Of a DNA stretch of 64,000 nucleotides, positions 18,691 through 30,119 are shown piece after piece. The translations under genes and the position numbers were made by a program. Origin of the DNA: Oscheius onirici (lineage: Eukaryota > Nematoda > Chromadorea > Rhabditida > Rhabditidae). Under the pieces are notes generated by a model that had not been told where the DNA came from, did no database searches, and saw only the letters and a list, made by a program, of their open reading frames with translations. Within the stretch, counting starts at the first letter, position 1; every line of letters begins with the position of its first letter. The stretch covers positions 12,152,001 through 12,216,000 of the forward strand of contig OW051471.1 in the NCBI GenBank assembly GCA_932521025.1, given 5' to 3'.

Positions 18691-19960
18691 GCCAAACTGC
18701 TGACAAATGAGCAAAGTCTAACTGAAAGATTCAAGTAACCAATAGTTAGCTTACATAAGAGTGAATATGTTGAAAATCTCAGTCGTAAGCAATAGTAGCG
18801 GTACTCGAGATTTAGTGAGTAGAGATGAACGGAACAAGACTTCACCAGGCTACCTGTTCAGTCAGAGACCGAATTGAGGTCATCCAAAGAACATAATCGA
18901 CGACGAAAGACTCTAAACTCTATCCTCGATAATCCTAGAGCTACCAGACGATTGAATAGCTTTTTTTCCTCGTTTTTAGCTCGTCGTCCCCTAGTTCTCG
19001 AACTTGTCATATGGTAGTGGAGGCAAAGCAAAAATTCGTAAAAGTCAGAGCTTACAGACCGCTCGATATTTCTCTGTTCTCTCCGATTTCAGGCACTATT
19101 TTTCAACAGACTTTTTTCTCAGTTTGTCACAAAAAATCTAATAAACCGTCCCTCTCTCACATCTGCACCTCTTCGCCGCGGCCCGTTTATGAACCATACA
19201 CAACAGTCGCCTTTCTTTTTCAGACCTCATTTCTAAAATCTTTCCTTTCTCTCAGGCCGTCCTTCGCAACTAAACAACCCTTTTCAGGCTTACATCCTCA
19301 AAATTTGAGTACCACCTTCCCGGAAACCATGAAGTCATCGTAAGGAGATCGCTGTTTAGAGATAAGAATCAGAAGAAGCTAGGGCCGACCAGCTACCACT
19401 CTACCACCTTATTGGCAATGAGAGATGGTATCACGAGTGGGAGTTATTACACAACAGGTGGGAATTTTTGACCTGGTTTTGCTTTGAGACTATCTAGTCA
19501 ATATTTGCCAAAAAAAGCTTGTTTCAGGCATAAAAAAACGTGGAACAAAAGATGATCCAATACGGATCTGGTGATGAAGGATGATCCTATCGTCTTGAAA
19601 GAACCAGACGGTACTCCTCTGTGGCCCAACTCGTACAACACACCCAGCCGACACTTGGTTAAATTTGGTAATAAACAGTCCTAATCTAGTTTTATTTTCT
19701 TTCTCATAAAGAACTTTTCAAGACTTGTTTTTTTCGTCTTCTTTGTATCTGAAAGCAAAAAACTTGGATTCCAGAATAAGATAACCTGGCACAACTGGCA
19801 CAACGCTTTCAAAAGAAATTGGCGCCGGTGAGAATTTGGGTTTAACAGCCAATAAACCTTTTCTCTTATCTCTCTTCTACGAAGCTGAGTAAGCGTCTTT
19901 GTTAGCACCCATAACGTCTAGTAATTCTCAAAGTCGTGTCCAATAAGACCAGTCGCTACA
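18691..19960. other. Intergenic with a decayed leader repeat
   Basis: The region 19046-19200 is a diverged third copy of the pyrimidine-rich leader seen at 13895 and 14915. Near 19575-19680 a frame reads KDDPIVLKEPDGTPLWPNSY, gene-like but isolated. I could not link it to any family. Confidence 0.4.
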
Positions 19961-21753
19961 ATGCTCTTCCCTGTCTTGTGCCTCTTACTTCTCCTAACGG
20001 GATCCTTAGCCCAGTGTCCTACAGGCTATAGCTTCTTCACTGCAACGGAAAAGTCTGAGTTACTTAAAAGTATAGTTGAAATCTGTTTTTTTAGATGTTT
20101 CAAGTTTGTTTCCAATCTCGACAACGATTATCAAGCCGCCCAGGAGCATTGTGAAGACGACGGAGCTGACTTGGCTTCAATTTCGAGCAGTTATGAAAAC
20201 AGCTTCGTGTTACGTAACATAAAGACGTAATTATAAAAAATGAAACTGCTTTTCAGAAGGCCTCGGATTTTCTGGCATTTTTTTTTTCTGTTTTTTTAGA
20301 TGTTTCAAGTTTGTTTCCATTCTCGACAACGATTATCAAGCCGCCCAGGAGCATTGTGAAGACGACGGAGCTGACTTGGCTTCAATTTCGAGCAGTTATG
20401 AAAACAGCTTCGTGTTACGTAACATAAAGACGTAATTATAAAAAATGAAACTGCTTTTCAGAAGGCCTCGGATTTTCTGGCATTTCTGTTCCACAGCTCT
20501 TTATCGGTTTGAACAAGTTTAGTGGCACTTGGAAGTGGGAAGATTACTCTTCTTTCAATTACACAAATTGGGTGAATGGACAGCCTGCTGCTCCCTATAC
20601 TTGTAGCAGTTTTAATTCCCATACTGGGCTTTGGAAGTGGACCTTTTCTTAAATTTTAAACATTTCCTTATTTTAGGACAGCCAACTGCAGCGCTCCTCT
20701 GCCCTACATCTGCAGTCTTAGTCTGTCAAGGCAACAGTGCAAGTGTATGTTAAAAAATTTTATAGTCGGTAAATCAAATCCCGAGATTCATTCGCAAACG
20801 TTGCACAGTTCGCCAAGTTTGGCACTTTCAAGGACTGCTCGTTGCAAGCGGTCCTGATACGATTTTAAAATCGGGCCTAAACAAGAGCGCGGGAGTACGA
20901 AATTTCGGCTAAATTCAAATTGCCATTCGAAAAATTTGGCGCAACGAGTTCTCAGCAACCGGGCTGTATTTTTTATCTTGTTTGGTCTCATTTTGACGGC
21001 CGCATCGAGTTCTACAATAATGAATGTTTTCTACAGAAATCACTGAATAAAATAGCTGGAGAAAACGATATTTTCTGTTTTTCACTGCGATTACATGAGC
21101 AAAGTTCAAGTGCCAACATTCATCATTGTAGTTTCGCCTACGCTCTTTCCAATGAAAAAATGACTGAATTTTCTCGAGCTTTTTTTGCAAATAATATCTG
21201 ATTCGAAATACCTTTCAGCATTCTGCGAAAGTGGCTGGACCTACTTCGATAAGACTCAGAGCTGTTATATCACTAAACTTGGAGCAGCGTACCAGGAAGC
21301 CGAATCCTCTTGTCAGCAGTCCGGGGCTCATTTGGTCTCTATTCATTCGGATGAAGAGAACAATTTTGTTTACAGTACGTAGCCTTTCACAAAATTTACC
21401 AAAAATCAGCTCTGGGAAAGCTTAAAAAGGGTTTCAGCGCTGGCAAAAAGTGGAAAAAGTGGCGAGCTGACAGATCTGACATGGATCGGAATGTACAAGA
21501 CGAACAATGTTTGGACAAATACTGACGGAAGTCCTACCGACTACTTCAAATGGACTACAGGACAACCAGACAATTATGAAGGAAAAGAGTACTGTGCACA
21601 AGTATGAAATTTAGAAATTCAAAATATGGAGAAGTTTAGATCGGAACTGATAGCGTCCCTTCGTGGAGTGGCTTGTTAGAAACCTATTGGAACGACTTTC
21701 AATGTCAGTTGACCATGAGGGCTTACGTCTGCAAAAAGGCTGCAAACGGATAG
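19961..21753 (+). CDS. Secreted protein with two C-type lectin domains, 295 aa
   Basis: Exons are 19961-20052, 20095-20213 (or its copy 20300-20418), 20462-20636, 20677-20744, 21219-21374, 21438-21601 and 21640-21753. Phases agree and give 295 residues. A signal peptide MLFPVLCLLLLLTGSLAQ is followed by a first CTLD (YQAAQEHCEDDGADLASI, FIGLNK, NWVNGQP, PYICS) and a second CTLD (CESGWTYF, AHLVSIHSDEEN, TWIGMY, GQPDN, YWNDFQC). The second domain keeps both calcium and sugar motifs, QPD and WND. The first has no WND. It belongs to the nematode clec group, usually extracellular and often immune-related. Exon 2 is present twice. Confidence 0.88.
20083..20487 (+). repeat. Tandem duplication of C-type lectin exon 2 (205-bp offset)
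   Basis: Two copies covering acceptor, 119-bp exon, donor, following intron and the first bases of exon 3 are identical except for one visible change (CCAATCTCG versus CCATTCTCG, Asn to Ile) and T-run length. Including both exon copies would break the frame, so only one can be used per transcript. Confidence 0.9.
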
Positions 21754-22004
21754 CTTTTTGTGTTGAATTTCCCAATAAAGACTGTTTTACTTTATCCATT
21801 TTAAGTTGTTCGCGAATCTTTCGCATTGTCCTTGTAACAGAGCGCTCCATATTTCTCTCCTCGAGCATTTCAACCAACAGATTAGAACAAAACAAAATTC
21901 TGAGAGCGATTGCAGTATCGAAATTTTGTGAGGAATACCAATTCCAGAAATCCCCGAATTTCAATTCCATTGGGTGTAAGGCGACAACTTAATTTTGAAC
22001 TTGA

Positions 22005-22140
22005 CAAAAGAGTTGGAAAGACTTTGGCTAATTGAGAAGAACGACCAAAGATGGTCGAAGACCACCGCGGAGTGGATTCCATTGGCCAGGCGAAGAGCGC
22101 CCGGTAGGCCACCAATACAAGCTGGTCGTAAAAAGACTGT
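22005..22140 (+). mobile_element. RTE-type retrotransposon, 3' tail fragment
   Basis: The frame reads NDQRWSKTTAEWIPLARRR then GRPPIQAGR, the tail of an RTE reverse transcriptase. It is isolated in the 3' flank of the lectin gene. The rest of 21754-22472 holds no exon I can support. Confidence 0.6.
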
Positions 22141-22472
22141 ATATTGTGGAAAAATCTTCTCCATTTCCAAATATAATTATTTGCTCAATTTAAAAGTATG
22201 TACAGAGAATCCAAATCTATGTATTGGAACCGAGTAAATTAAGTTTTTTTTCTTTCTGGTTCTCAGGTCTTTACACCTTGTTAGGGACAAGCAGTTTACA
22301 GTTCAGGCCGTTTCGGCCACAATTTCGGGGAGTGGTCGGGTTAATTAGAAACGCCATCAACTGTCAGAGCTTCCGTAGCACAGAGAAACCAAATTTTGTG
22401 CTCCTCTAGTGTCTCTGCTCGATTTTAAAGAAAACTTGCGAAATTTATTTCGTTCCAAGCTAACTGGCAAGA

Positions 22473-22949
22473 TTACGAGTCCGTAGGAAAACCGCAATGA
22501 ACTTCCAGAATAACGTTCTGTTTGGTACAGTTCTTGTTCCTCCACATGGTCCAGTCTCCATCTGAAGTTTTTCTCGTGTTGTAAGTATGGAATCTAGAAA
22601 ACACTCAAATTTTTTCAGTTTTGAACAAAATTATACCTGATGCAGTGCCGGTTACTCGGCGGGCTCTTCGAAATAACTGAATCTTTATCAGCTCCAGGAC
22701 AGTTGATTTCACACTCGTGAACTCCGTCATCTAAACTTTTGAAAATGTTCTGTCTGAAGTAAAAACATACGGTTCAAAGAACAGCCAGCGGGTTCAAAGT
22801 CACCTCCTCTTACTGACAGTAAACATTCATCTACGTCGCAGCTGAGAGTTCGTTTCTCTGAATTTTTGGAAACAACCTGTAAAAATAAGTTTACCCCATC
22901 GTGTGAGGGCATTAGCTAGAGAGATTTGTACAAGTAGGAAGAATAGCAT
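22473..22949 (-). CDS. Small secreted 8-Cys protein, 118 aa, family not recognised
   Basis: Four short exons, 22949-22895, 22857-22771, 22730-22637 and 22593-22473, join in frame to give 118 residues. Every junction has GT and AG ends, although AG choices were made to keep the frame. The start MLFFLLVQISLANA is a clear signal peptide. The mature part has eight cysteines in the order SCDVDEC, GCSL, HECEINC, RHCIR, NC and VHC, and includes DGDWTMWRNKNC. Such spacing suggests a disulphide-bonded secreted domain. I do not recognise the family. Alternative acceptors could alter exon 2 slightly. Confidence 0.5.
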
Positions 22950-23888
22950 AGCTAGATTTGCCCGACTGTCTTATCGCCGAGAACATCGCGGAGAGATATT
23001 ACTGACAGTTTTCGGCTATATAATAATGTTCTTGTTATCTTTTCAGTGGAAGAATAACACAGAAGTACAATTTTTTAAACGACCGAAATCTTGAAGGAAG
23101 TCTTGTGTCAGCATGCATGGCAAACCAGGCCAGGTTGGACTTTGCGGCGGGCTAAAAAAATCATTTCGCATTATTTTCTGATTTTTTTGTTTCCAAATAC
23201 GTCCCCCGGTTAGATTTAGTTTTGCCATCAGAAAAATTGGAAGAAAATCGAAAACTGACGACAAAAATAGAAGAAAATGCGTTTTTTTACGAAATTCGAA
23301 AAAATAGCAGTTTTCTTCGATTTTCATTGTCAGTTTTCGATTTTTTTTCTAATTTCTCTGATGGTAAAACTACATTTAATCGGGGGACGTATTTGGAAAC
23401 AAAAAAAATCAGAAAATAATGTGAAATGATTTTTTTTAGCCAAATGCAACCTGGCTCGGGCCAGGTTTGCCATGCCTGGTGTTAGAAATTCGACTTCATT
23501 AAGCCGAAGCTGTACAGTTGTCTAGAAGTTCACTATGTATGTCAGTTAGGAAACGTTTTCAAGAAAGGTATTTGTCTTGTTCGGATATAATCTCTCGCGT
23601 TCTTTTTCTTCGCGCCTTTTTTCCAGCTGTTTCATCTCTCACTCGCGTGTACAGGACCCATCGATCAGTCCAGCGGCATCACACCTCTGCCCCGCGCGTG
23701 GTCAGCCCTGAGCTCTCCTTTTAGTCGTAAACAAGCTGTATCTAACTGAGCGAATTCATTAAAAACCGTTGTCTATTGAAACTTTTTTCCTAACTTCCTA
23801 ACAGTATTCTTCTCCTCTCACTTTTCCAGTCTCTTCTCCAGAATTTGACTGATTTTAGACTTAAATTCTCAAATCTTCTGCCAAGGAT
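22950..23888. other. Intergenic with one palindromic MITE
   Basis: The MITE at 23100-23485 is listed separately. The remainder, including a pyrimidine-rich block at 23580-23720, contains no supported exon. Confidence 0.4.
23100..23485. mobile_element. Palindromic MITE
   Basis: The left arm carries GCATGGCAAACCAGGCCAGG, CCAAATACGTCCCCCGGTTA and TTTTGCCATCAGA. The right arm carries their complements and ends GGCCAGGTTTGCCATGCC. A partial relative with the same ends lies near 47195-47470. Confidence 0.75.
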
Positions 23889-24355
23889 ATGAAACATCGA
23901 CGACAATCATCTTATCCCATAAAACAACCTTTTCGAACCGAACTCTCTGCGGGATTCGATAGTGTAAGTCATTTTTTTGATACAATCATTTTGATTTCAG
24001 CCTGAGTCCTTACTGGTCAGATATAGTTTGAGAATGACACATAAGGTCGGAGAGAGTGAAAGTGAGTTTTTTTTATGTTTTTTTTATAGTGGGAGTCTCC
24101 CCAACTGTCGGCTACTCAAAAAGGAAACAAACTCACAGACCTCGCAAATTTTCAGCGTCTTCAAACAAATGAAGTGGCATTGGAGAGAAGATCAACTTCC
24201 CGGCAGGTCGACTCGATGTCTACTCTCAAGATCAATGACTTCAAACCCGTCCTGGTTCAAAAAAACCAGCAATTCTGAGGTTGCTTTATGACTTTTCGAC
24301 AGTTAAAATTGTTTTTCAGGACGTCTTCCATCTCCTTCTGTTCTTCCGACAATAG
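23889..24355 (+). CDS. Possible small basic protein, 129 aa, unrecognised
   Basis: Exons 23889-23963, 24001-24279 and 24320-24355 join in frame with good GTAAGT and TTTCAG sites at the first intron. The start reads MKHRRQSSYPIKQPFR. No domain is recognised. The last exon and 3' flank recur at 34866-34960, so part of this model may be repeat. It could equally be a decayed gene. Confidence 0.28.
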
Positions 24356-26583
24356 AAGATCTCCGCGACCACAAATTTTGGTTAGAAAGAAATGTTCAAT
24401 AAAATGTGTTTTTACAATTTTTGTCTACAATATCGAAAAGATACCAAGTGGATAAAGAAAGGGGACACGCTTTGTTATTCAGTCTTTTGACTGTTTTCTC
24501 TCTGAACAGTTAGTGCCTATTACGTAATACAATCCTCGCCAGAGGCTGGAAAGTGGGTCAGCTAATCAACACACTTGCACGAACTGAGCATCTCATCGAT
24601 TGATCCTCATTTAGAGAGCGCGAGGCGTGTTTCTCTTGTTTTCGAAAACTTTTTTCTCCTTGTGTGCCATTATTTCTTTTGGAAAAGTTTTGAACGAACT
24701 GACCTAAAGTATCTTGAAAGCGTTAAGAAACTGAAACTTTGTTGGATTTCTTTTTTGCTGAGTGAAAGTGAGTTCAATTTGAGCCAGCAATATTCAGTTC
24801 TTTGCAATGTCTTTGAGCTTCTCAGTTTCTCCCAAAAAACCATATTATCAACTTCCCTTTTGTCTTCTGTCAAACCTCGCAAAATGTTTTCGTATCTTTC
24901 GGACCAGTCGATCCAGTTAAATGGCAGTCGAATGTTTACGAAATCCTAGACATTACATCCCGCAGTCCACAGTCCCCGCCGGTCATTCAATTCACACGCT
25001 TCTCTCGAGTCTGTCTCGGCCTTCTTGCAGCTGCACCATTTTTCTAGGGGTTTTTACCAGCAGCTGGGCATGCTTTAGCGTCTACACGTCCATGCAATCT
25101 ATCACTTAAAACTCCGAGATCTCTACTAGTGAGTGTGATCTATTAATAGTCATTTTTCTCAGTCAATTCTTTCTTTTCTACTCTCAATTCTCTTCTTTCG
25201 CTGATCCTATGGATTTTATCCAGCTCATCCATCCTTTAACTTTCACCTTTTCACAAGACTCATCTCCTTATTTCTCTCAAGCATGCTGTCTCTTTCTGTT
25301 ATCCAGCCCCCTGATTTTGACTGTTTACGCTCTGAACTGTTAGCAGGTTGCATGTTGCATAAAAAATCCTCGCTGCCGAAAGTAGGTCAGCTAATCGGCA
25401 CAATTGCACGAACGGAGTTTTTAATAAATTGATCCTTTTTTGGAGCCCCAGGCTCCCTTGTTTTCGAAAACATGTTTTAATTGTTTCGGAAAATTTCTTT
25501 CGAAAAGTCTTTGACCAGCTGACCAAGTACTGTGAAAGTTGAAACAGAAAGGCAGAGTAAATTTTGGATTTCTCATTTTTTTTTGCTCACTTGCGACAGC
25601 AACGTTCTGTTCTTTGCAAGGCGCAATTATTTGTCTCTGGCATTCTGCCAGACTTTCGAAATATCCGAAACGGGGGCGGCTGAGACAAGACATCCCAGGT
25701 TCCCCGATTTTCACTAACAGCTCTCAGAAACTGTTGTCTGCTCTCCTTCCTTATAATTCTCTCCGCTCAACATTGCACGACTTTCAGGGAAGCTTACATC
25801 TTTTTGTGTCTCAACTCATCAATGTGACGGAGCAAGCAACACGTCATTTCGTAAACAGGTAAGTATTTCCTACCAGAATGTTTTGTTTGGACTTAACAGG
25901 GAAGATTAGGCGTAACTTTCCGTGTCTGAGATCCCTACGAAGCCCATAGGAAAACTTGGAAAAGAGAGAGAAAGGCTGAGAGACTATAGAGAAGAGATCC
26001 CCGCTATGTGTTTCAAACTGGCGGGTTTCTTTACCCCCCCCCCCCCAAATTTGGATTTTTGGGGGCGGCGGGGGCAATTTAAATTTTCCGGCTCCTTTTT
26101 GCATTTTTTTAGCGTTGTACCAGTGAGCAAGGTTGTAGCACTGATCAAGCTCTATTCTACAACTTTGCAAAATATTGCGAAGCTTGAAAATGCTGTTTTC
26201 ACTGTGAATACTGACTTTTGCCTTGACAAGTTTTAGCTTAGAATCACTTTTTCATAGTGATAACAGCATTTTCAAGCTTTGCAATGTTCTGCAAAATTGT
26301 AGAGCTTGATCAGGGCTACAACTTTGCTCACTGAAACACAACTGGGAAATGCAAATGAGAGCCGGAAAATTTAGATTTCCCCTGCCGACCCCTAAAAACC
26401 CAAGTTTGGGGGAGGGGGGGGGGGGGGTAAAGATTCTGCCCCGTTTCAAACGGTGCCTGTAAAGATGACCCCATTCTGTTCTCGACCGCTTGACAATCGT
26501 TATGATCCTACATCTGGGTCGAAGACGATGCGTAGGTTTAGGGTGACACAGTTCTTTATTATAGTTTTCACGTAACTAAAATA
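24356..26583. other. Repeat-rich intergenic region
   Basis: Blocks near 24585-24960 and 25320-25860 are diverged copies of one another and of 34420-34620 (for example CATTGCACGACTTTCAG and AATGTGACGGAGCA). A large palindrome at 26000-26475 is listed separately. No exon is supported. Confidence 0.45.
26000..26475. mobile_element. Palindromic element with long C/G runs
   Basis: The left arm has TTTCTTTACC followed by a run of 14 C and AAATTTGGATTTTTGGG. The right arm is its complement with a long G run and GGGTAAAGATTCTGCCCC. Inner arms share AAAATGCTGTTTTCACTGTG and complement. Similar inner sequence is seen at 35880-35990 and 59620-59710. Confidence 0.65.
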
Positions 26584-26619
26584 TTGTACTCTGTTCAGAG
26601 AAGAAACAGTTTAAAAGCT

Positions 26620-26898
26620 CCAATTGTTTGTAATGAACTTTCTTTCAGTTCTTCATATCCCTGGCCGTCTTATCGAAACTACTACTACAGCAACTACTAC
26701 CAGAACAATCCTTTCGTCTACAGTCAGAACTATCCCGGTCTCAGTACCTACTACCGTCTTTCCTACAATTACCAACCGTCTTATAACTATCAACCAGCAA
26801 GCAGTGGCTGGAATCGAAACACAGCTGGTGATCTGTACGTCGGGAACAGTTTGGCCGCCCTCTATTTAACTTGTGAAGGTCGAATTTGTCAGGGATAA
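26620..26898 (+). CDS. Tyr-rich peptide family member, N terminus unclear
   Basis: After a TTTCAG, the frame reads SSYPWPSYRNYYY and continues Tyr/Asn/Pro-rich to the C-terminal motif GNSLAALYLTCEGRICQG and a stop at 26896-26898. The last 20 or so residues match the intact relative at 27272-27669 (GNDLAALYITCNGRGC). I could not find a signal-peptide exon in frame. A short MNFLSVL start exists but in another frame, so the gene may be broken or have an upstream exon I missed. It is probably secreted if intact. Confidence 0.45.
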   Translation, partial: PIVCNELSFSSSYPWPSYRNYYYSNYYQNNPFVYSQNYPGLSTYYRLSYNYQPSYNYQPASSGWNRNTAGDLYVGNSLAALYLTCEGRICQG

Positions 26899-27271
26899 AG
26901 ATTGTTTCAAATTCTTCAAAGTTAATACGGAAAAGAACAAAAGAATATCGGAGAATGAACTTCCCAGCTGATGTCTCCAGACTTTCACCGCCAGCTTATC
27001 CCGAAAGGAGAAAGGTCGCGAAATTGGGTAAATGAATGGGCGTAAAGTTTACGATTATCGCCCGCATATATAGGCTGAATTTTTGAAAGCTCTAGAATTT
27101 TGGACAGCTGGGCATCAGAGGAGACGTCTACAAGAGCAAAGTTCCAGGTGAGCCTTTTCTTCTTTTATCCGTAAAAAAATTCAAACAAATACCTTCAGTT
27201 TTTCAATAATTCATTGTTTTCTATTTTGATAGCCCCTGATTCCAATAAGAGACGTGTCTTATTCCAGAAAC
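26899..27271. other. Intergenic, nothing firm
   Basis: A short frame from 26954 (MNFPADVSRLSPPAYPERRK) precedes a possible donor but cannot be extended convincingly. No other feature is seen. Confidence 0.35.
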
Positions 27272-27669
27272 ATGAACAGACTTGCTCTTCTGCCCTTCTG
27301 TTTCCTCCTCGTATCTGCCCAATACGCTCGAGCTCCGAGCTATTACGGAGTCTCTAACGGACAGAATTACTACCGAGGAGGATACGATAACTACTATGGG
27401 TACAACGCTGATCCAAGAACCTACTATCAACAACAGTACGCCCAGCAACAACATCAGTACAACAACTATTACTATCCTTACAAGTAAGAAACAGATAATT
27501 TTCAAATAATTACAATTTTAGTTACAACAACTACTACAGCAACAGCTACGCCCAGCAACCAAATTGGGGAGGAATGCACAATGATGGAAACGGGAATCTG
27601 AGGATTGGAAATGATCTAGCCGCTCTGTATATCACTTGTAATGGACGAGGATGTCCGGTCAGAGGTTGA
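27272..27669 (+). CDS. Secreted Tyr/Gln-rich peptide with conserved LAALY..C..C tail, 119 aa
   Basis: Exons 27272-27483 and 27522-27669 give 119 residues. A signal peptide MNRLALLPFCFLLVSAQ is followed by a low-complexity region rich in Tyr, Asn and Gln (QNYYRGGYDNYYGY, YYQQQYAQQQHQYNNYYY). The C-terminal block GNLRIGNDLAALYITCNGRG, then CP, contains the only two cysteines. Relatives are at 26620-26898 and a frameshifted copy at 29681-29921, so this is a local family. Tyr-rich secreted proteins often become cross-linked in extracellular matrix, but the function here is unknown. Confidence 0.7.
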
Positions 27670-28258
27670 AGAGAGTCAATTGTTACGATTTTGTTTCTTG
27701 TTGACTGTATATATTGAACTGAATGTACACGTTTTGAAGTCAGACTGTCCACCATAAGAGGAACTAAAGAATGTCGTAAGACTCTTTTCATGGGCAGCAC
27801 AGGCTTTAGAATCGGTAAAAATGAGGCAGATACATAAAATCTTGGAAGACACCAGAGTTTTGAACAACACAAAAGTGACTGAACGGAATAAACAGTACAT
27901 GAAAGTTTGGAACAAAGGCAGAGTTTAATAGACGCGAAGACGGGACTGTACTAGACACTGGACTTGAGGGAAAACTGGTATCGAAGGGTTGGACAGCAGA
28001 ACCGAATGCAGCCAGATATAGACAATCACAAAAGGCCGATACAATTCTGTCGAAGCGATGAGTTTCTAAACACAGCATGTGGTAAAACTGCGTCAGACAC
28101 TAAGCTCAAGAACAACAAGTAGAACCTAACTATTCCGGGTTAGATGAACAGTCACATGGAGTGTAGTTTTCACTGGACGCATTGACGACCTGACCCAGTT
28201 AGTTCCAAAACACCAAAAGACCCGAGATTCAATACGAAAAGTTTATATCGAACATCAT
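27670..28258. other. Intergenic, nothing recognised
   Basis: This is the spacer between the Tyr-rich gene and the convergent kinase. No repeat match or supported exon was seen. Confidence 0.45.
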
Positions 28259-29345
28259 CTACATGCTTGTTTTGTTGTTCTTTTTCCAATAGTCTCCTAC
28301 GTAGACAAAGTTTCCATTGGTGAAGATCCAGTTCGGCTCGTGGCTCATCCATTCGCTCCAGATGCACTCTTGATAGCCGGCTCGGAGCATTTCGTCCTGC
28401 AAATTATACCGTTTCAAAATTTCTAACAAAAGGTCTAACTTCTTCCAAGAGTGAGGCGATGAGTCGTCTACAGGCAATCGAGGGCACATCTTCCGGAAAC
28501 TCGACACATCGGCCATTGCTCAGCTGAGGCCACTTTCCAACCAGCATCGTGTAGAGACAGATTCCAGCCGAATAGTAGTCGGAGGCGTACGAATCGTAGG
28601 GCTGAAGACGATTGAGCTGCGGACTGGAATAGGGCCTCGTGCCACAGAAACTGCGCAATCTCTCGCGTTTCTCAATGTGACGGGCAAAGCCAAAGTCGAG
28701 CAGTTTCACGTCTCCGTTCTCATTCAGAACAATGTTTTCGAGCTTCAAGTCGCGATGACAAATCTTTCTTTCGTGCAGGTAGTTGAGAGCCTCGATGATT
28801 TGGCGAAAGTAGCGACAACCGATTGGGAGCTCCTTGATGCGCTTCTCGCGAACAATCAAATCCAGCAGATTGCCGCCCTCGTAGAACGTCTGAACGAGGA
28901 CGATTTGAGTGGGAGAGGGCTGGAAGACGCCGAGGCAGCGAGCCTGGAATAGTGCAATTAATGTGATCTTTTGTTTGGTTGACAAGATGACGATGAGTAG
29001 GAGTGTAGTGACTGTTCCCTGTCCGTTCCGATGTCGACGACCGACGAAAGGTTACCGAATCGGAGGAAAGGCAAGAGGCTTGGAATATTTACAACTTATC
29101 AATGTGACCCTTTTACCATAAAAACTGACCAGATGAGGATGCGAGACCTTGATCGTGATGTCGAGTTCCCGGGGCAGAAACTTTTCGGCAATGTGTCTCT
29201 CGATGGCCTTCTTGTTGATCACTTTCACGGCGACCATTCGATTGTAGAACTTGGAGAAGGTCTTGTAGACGACGCTGCTAGCTGTGGCAGCTATCGGAAC
29301 CTCCAGAAATGGCGCCTGAAGCTTGGCGCGAAGGATTGGCAGCAG
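28259..29345 (-). CDS. TSSK-like Ser/Thr protein kinase, 5' end uncertain
   Basis: Exons (5' to 3') about 29345-29130, 28943-28440 and 28396-28259 are joined in frame. Kinase motifs are VAVKVI (subdomain II Lys), PRELDI (alphaC Glu), HRDLKLEN, DFGFAR, GTRPYSSPQL in place of APE, and DYYSAGICLYTML. The glycine-rich loop is replaced by ATASSVVYKTFS. The overall pattern (short kinase, LLEEDEMLR..C segment) resembles testis-specific Ser/Thr kinases, which nematodes express in sperm. No in-frame ATG is visible before SADQLLP, so a short first exon is missing from the model. The protein ends soon after the kinase domain with an NWIFTNGNF tail. Confidence 0.75.
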
Positions 29346-29680
29346 CTGATCGGCTGACTCTTGGTGGATAACAGAGCGAACAAAATTAATGAGAGGTGCT
29401 TTCTACGGTTGAAGAAAGAAGTTCTACCTGACATAGCGAACTTCGCTAGATCTGCCAGTCTTATACATGATGAGACTCACCAATTGTTCTTCCCGCGGAA
29501 TTGTTTTATAGGGTAGTTCGTGACTGGAACACTGAGGGTCAGGTCACGAGCAAGTCCCTCAGATTTTCCTTGTCTCTTCCATCAGAACAGATCTCTGTCG
29601 GTAATAATTGAGAGACAATGTCGATAAGTAACTAGTTTTCCCGTCATCCTTGTACGACTCTCTTGCAAGAGCTACCAGTC
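29346..29680. other. Intergenic, nothing recognised
   Basis: The spacer upstream of the kinase may contain its first exon or promoter. No motif allows a call. Confidence 0.35.
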
Positions 29681-29921
29681 ATGTTCCGTCTTTTCCTTCT
29701 CCTAACTTGTACTCACCACTATTGGATACCGATACAAACGTCAACAACAGGGACAGATAAACTATTTCCCTCATCCCTACTACAACGCCCAGGACTATAA
29801 TGGTGGTTCGGGACTGTGGAGATACAATGGCTGGGGAGGCAACAATGGAGAGGGATCGACTTGGGAAGCGTCGAAAACAGCTTCAGGAACTCATGACAAT
29901 GATCTGGCTCTGTTTGGGTAA
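29681..29921 (+). pseudogene. Tyr-rich peptide family member, frameshifted
   Basis: MFRLFLLL at 29681 looks like the start of a signal peptide, but the frame must shift by one base near 29706 to enter LVLTTIGYRYKRQQQ and the Tyr/Gly/Asn-rich body (YYNAQDYNGG, WRYNGWGGNN). It ends in NDLALFG and stop, matching the NDLAALY block of 27272-27669 but lacking the two cysteines. No splice sites rescue the shift. A sequencing error cannot be excluded. Confidence 0.5.
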
Positions 29922-30119
29922 ATAAAATTATGTTGGTAGTATCTTGAATCACTAGAAAGCTTTCCATTGTCCCTGCTAGAAGGCAGACATTCTTGCAGAA
30001 TCGGGCTCTCTTCAAACATGTAAAGAATCTGGAGTTTCAGAAACAGAAACATAAATTTGTAATAGATTTATACGACGCACCCAATTTTGATACATTTTGA
30101 TGAGTCTTCATTGGTCCTT

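Noticed and set aside
24062-24089. 28-bp intron in the frame at 24001
   Set aside because: Too short for nematode splicing; reading through it is open.
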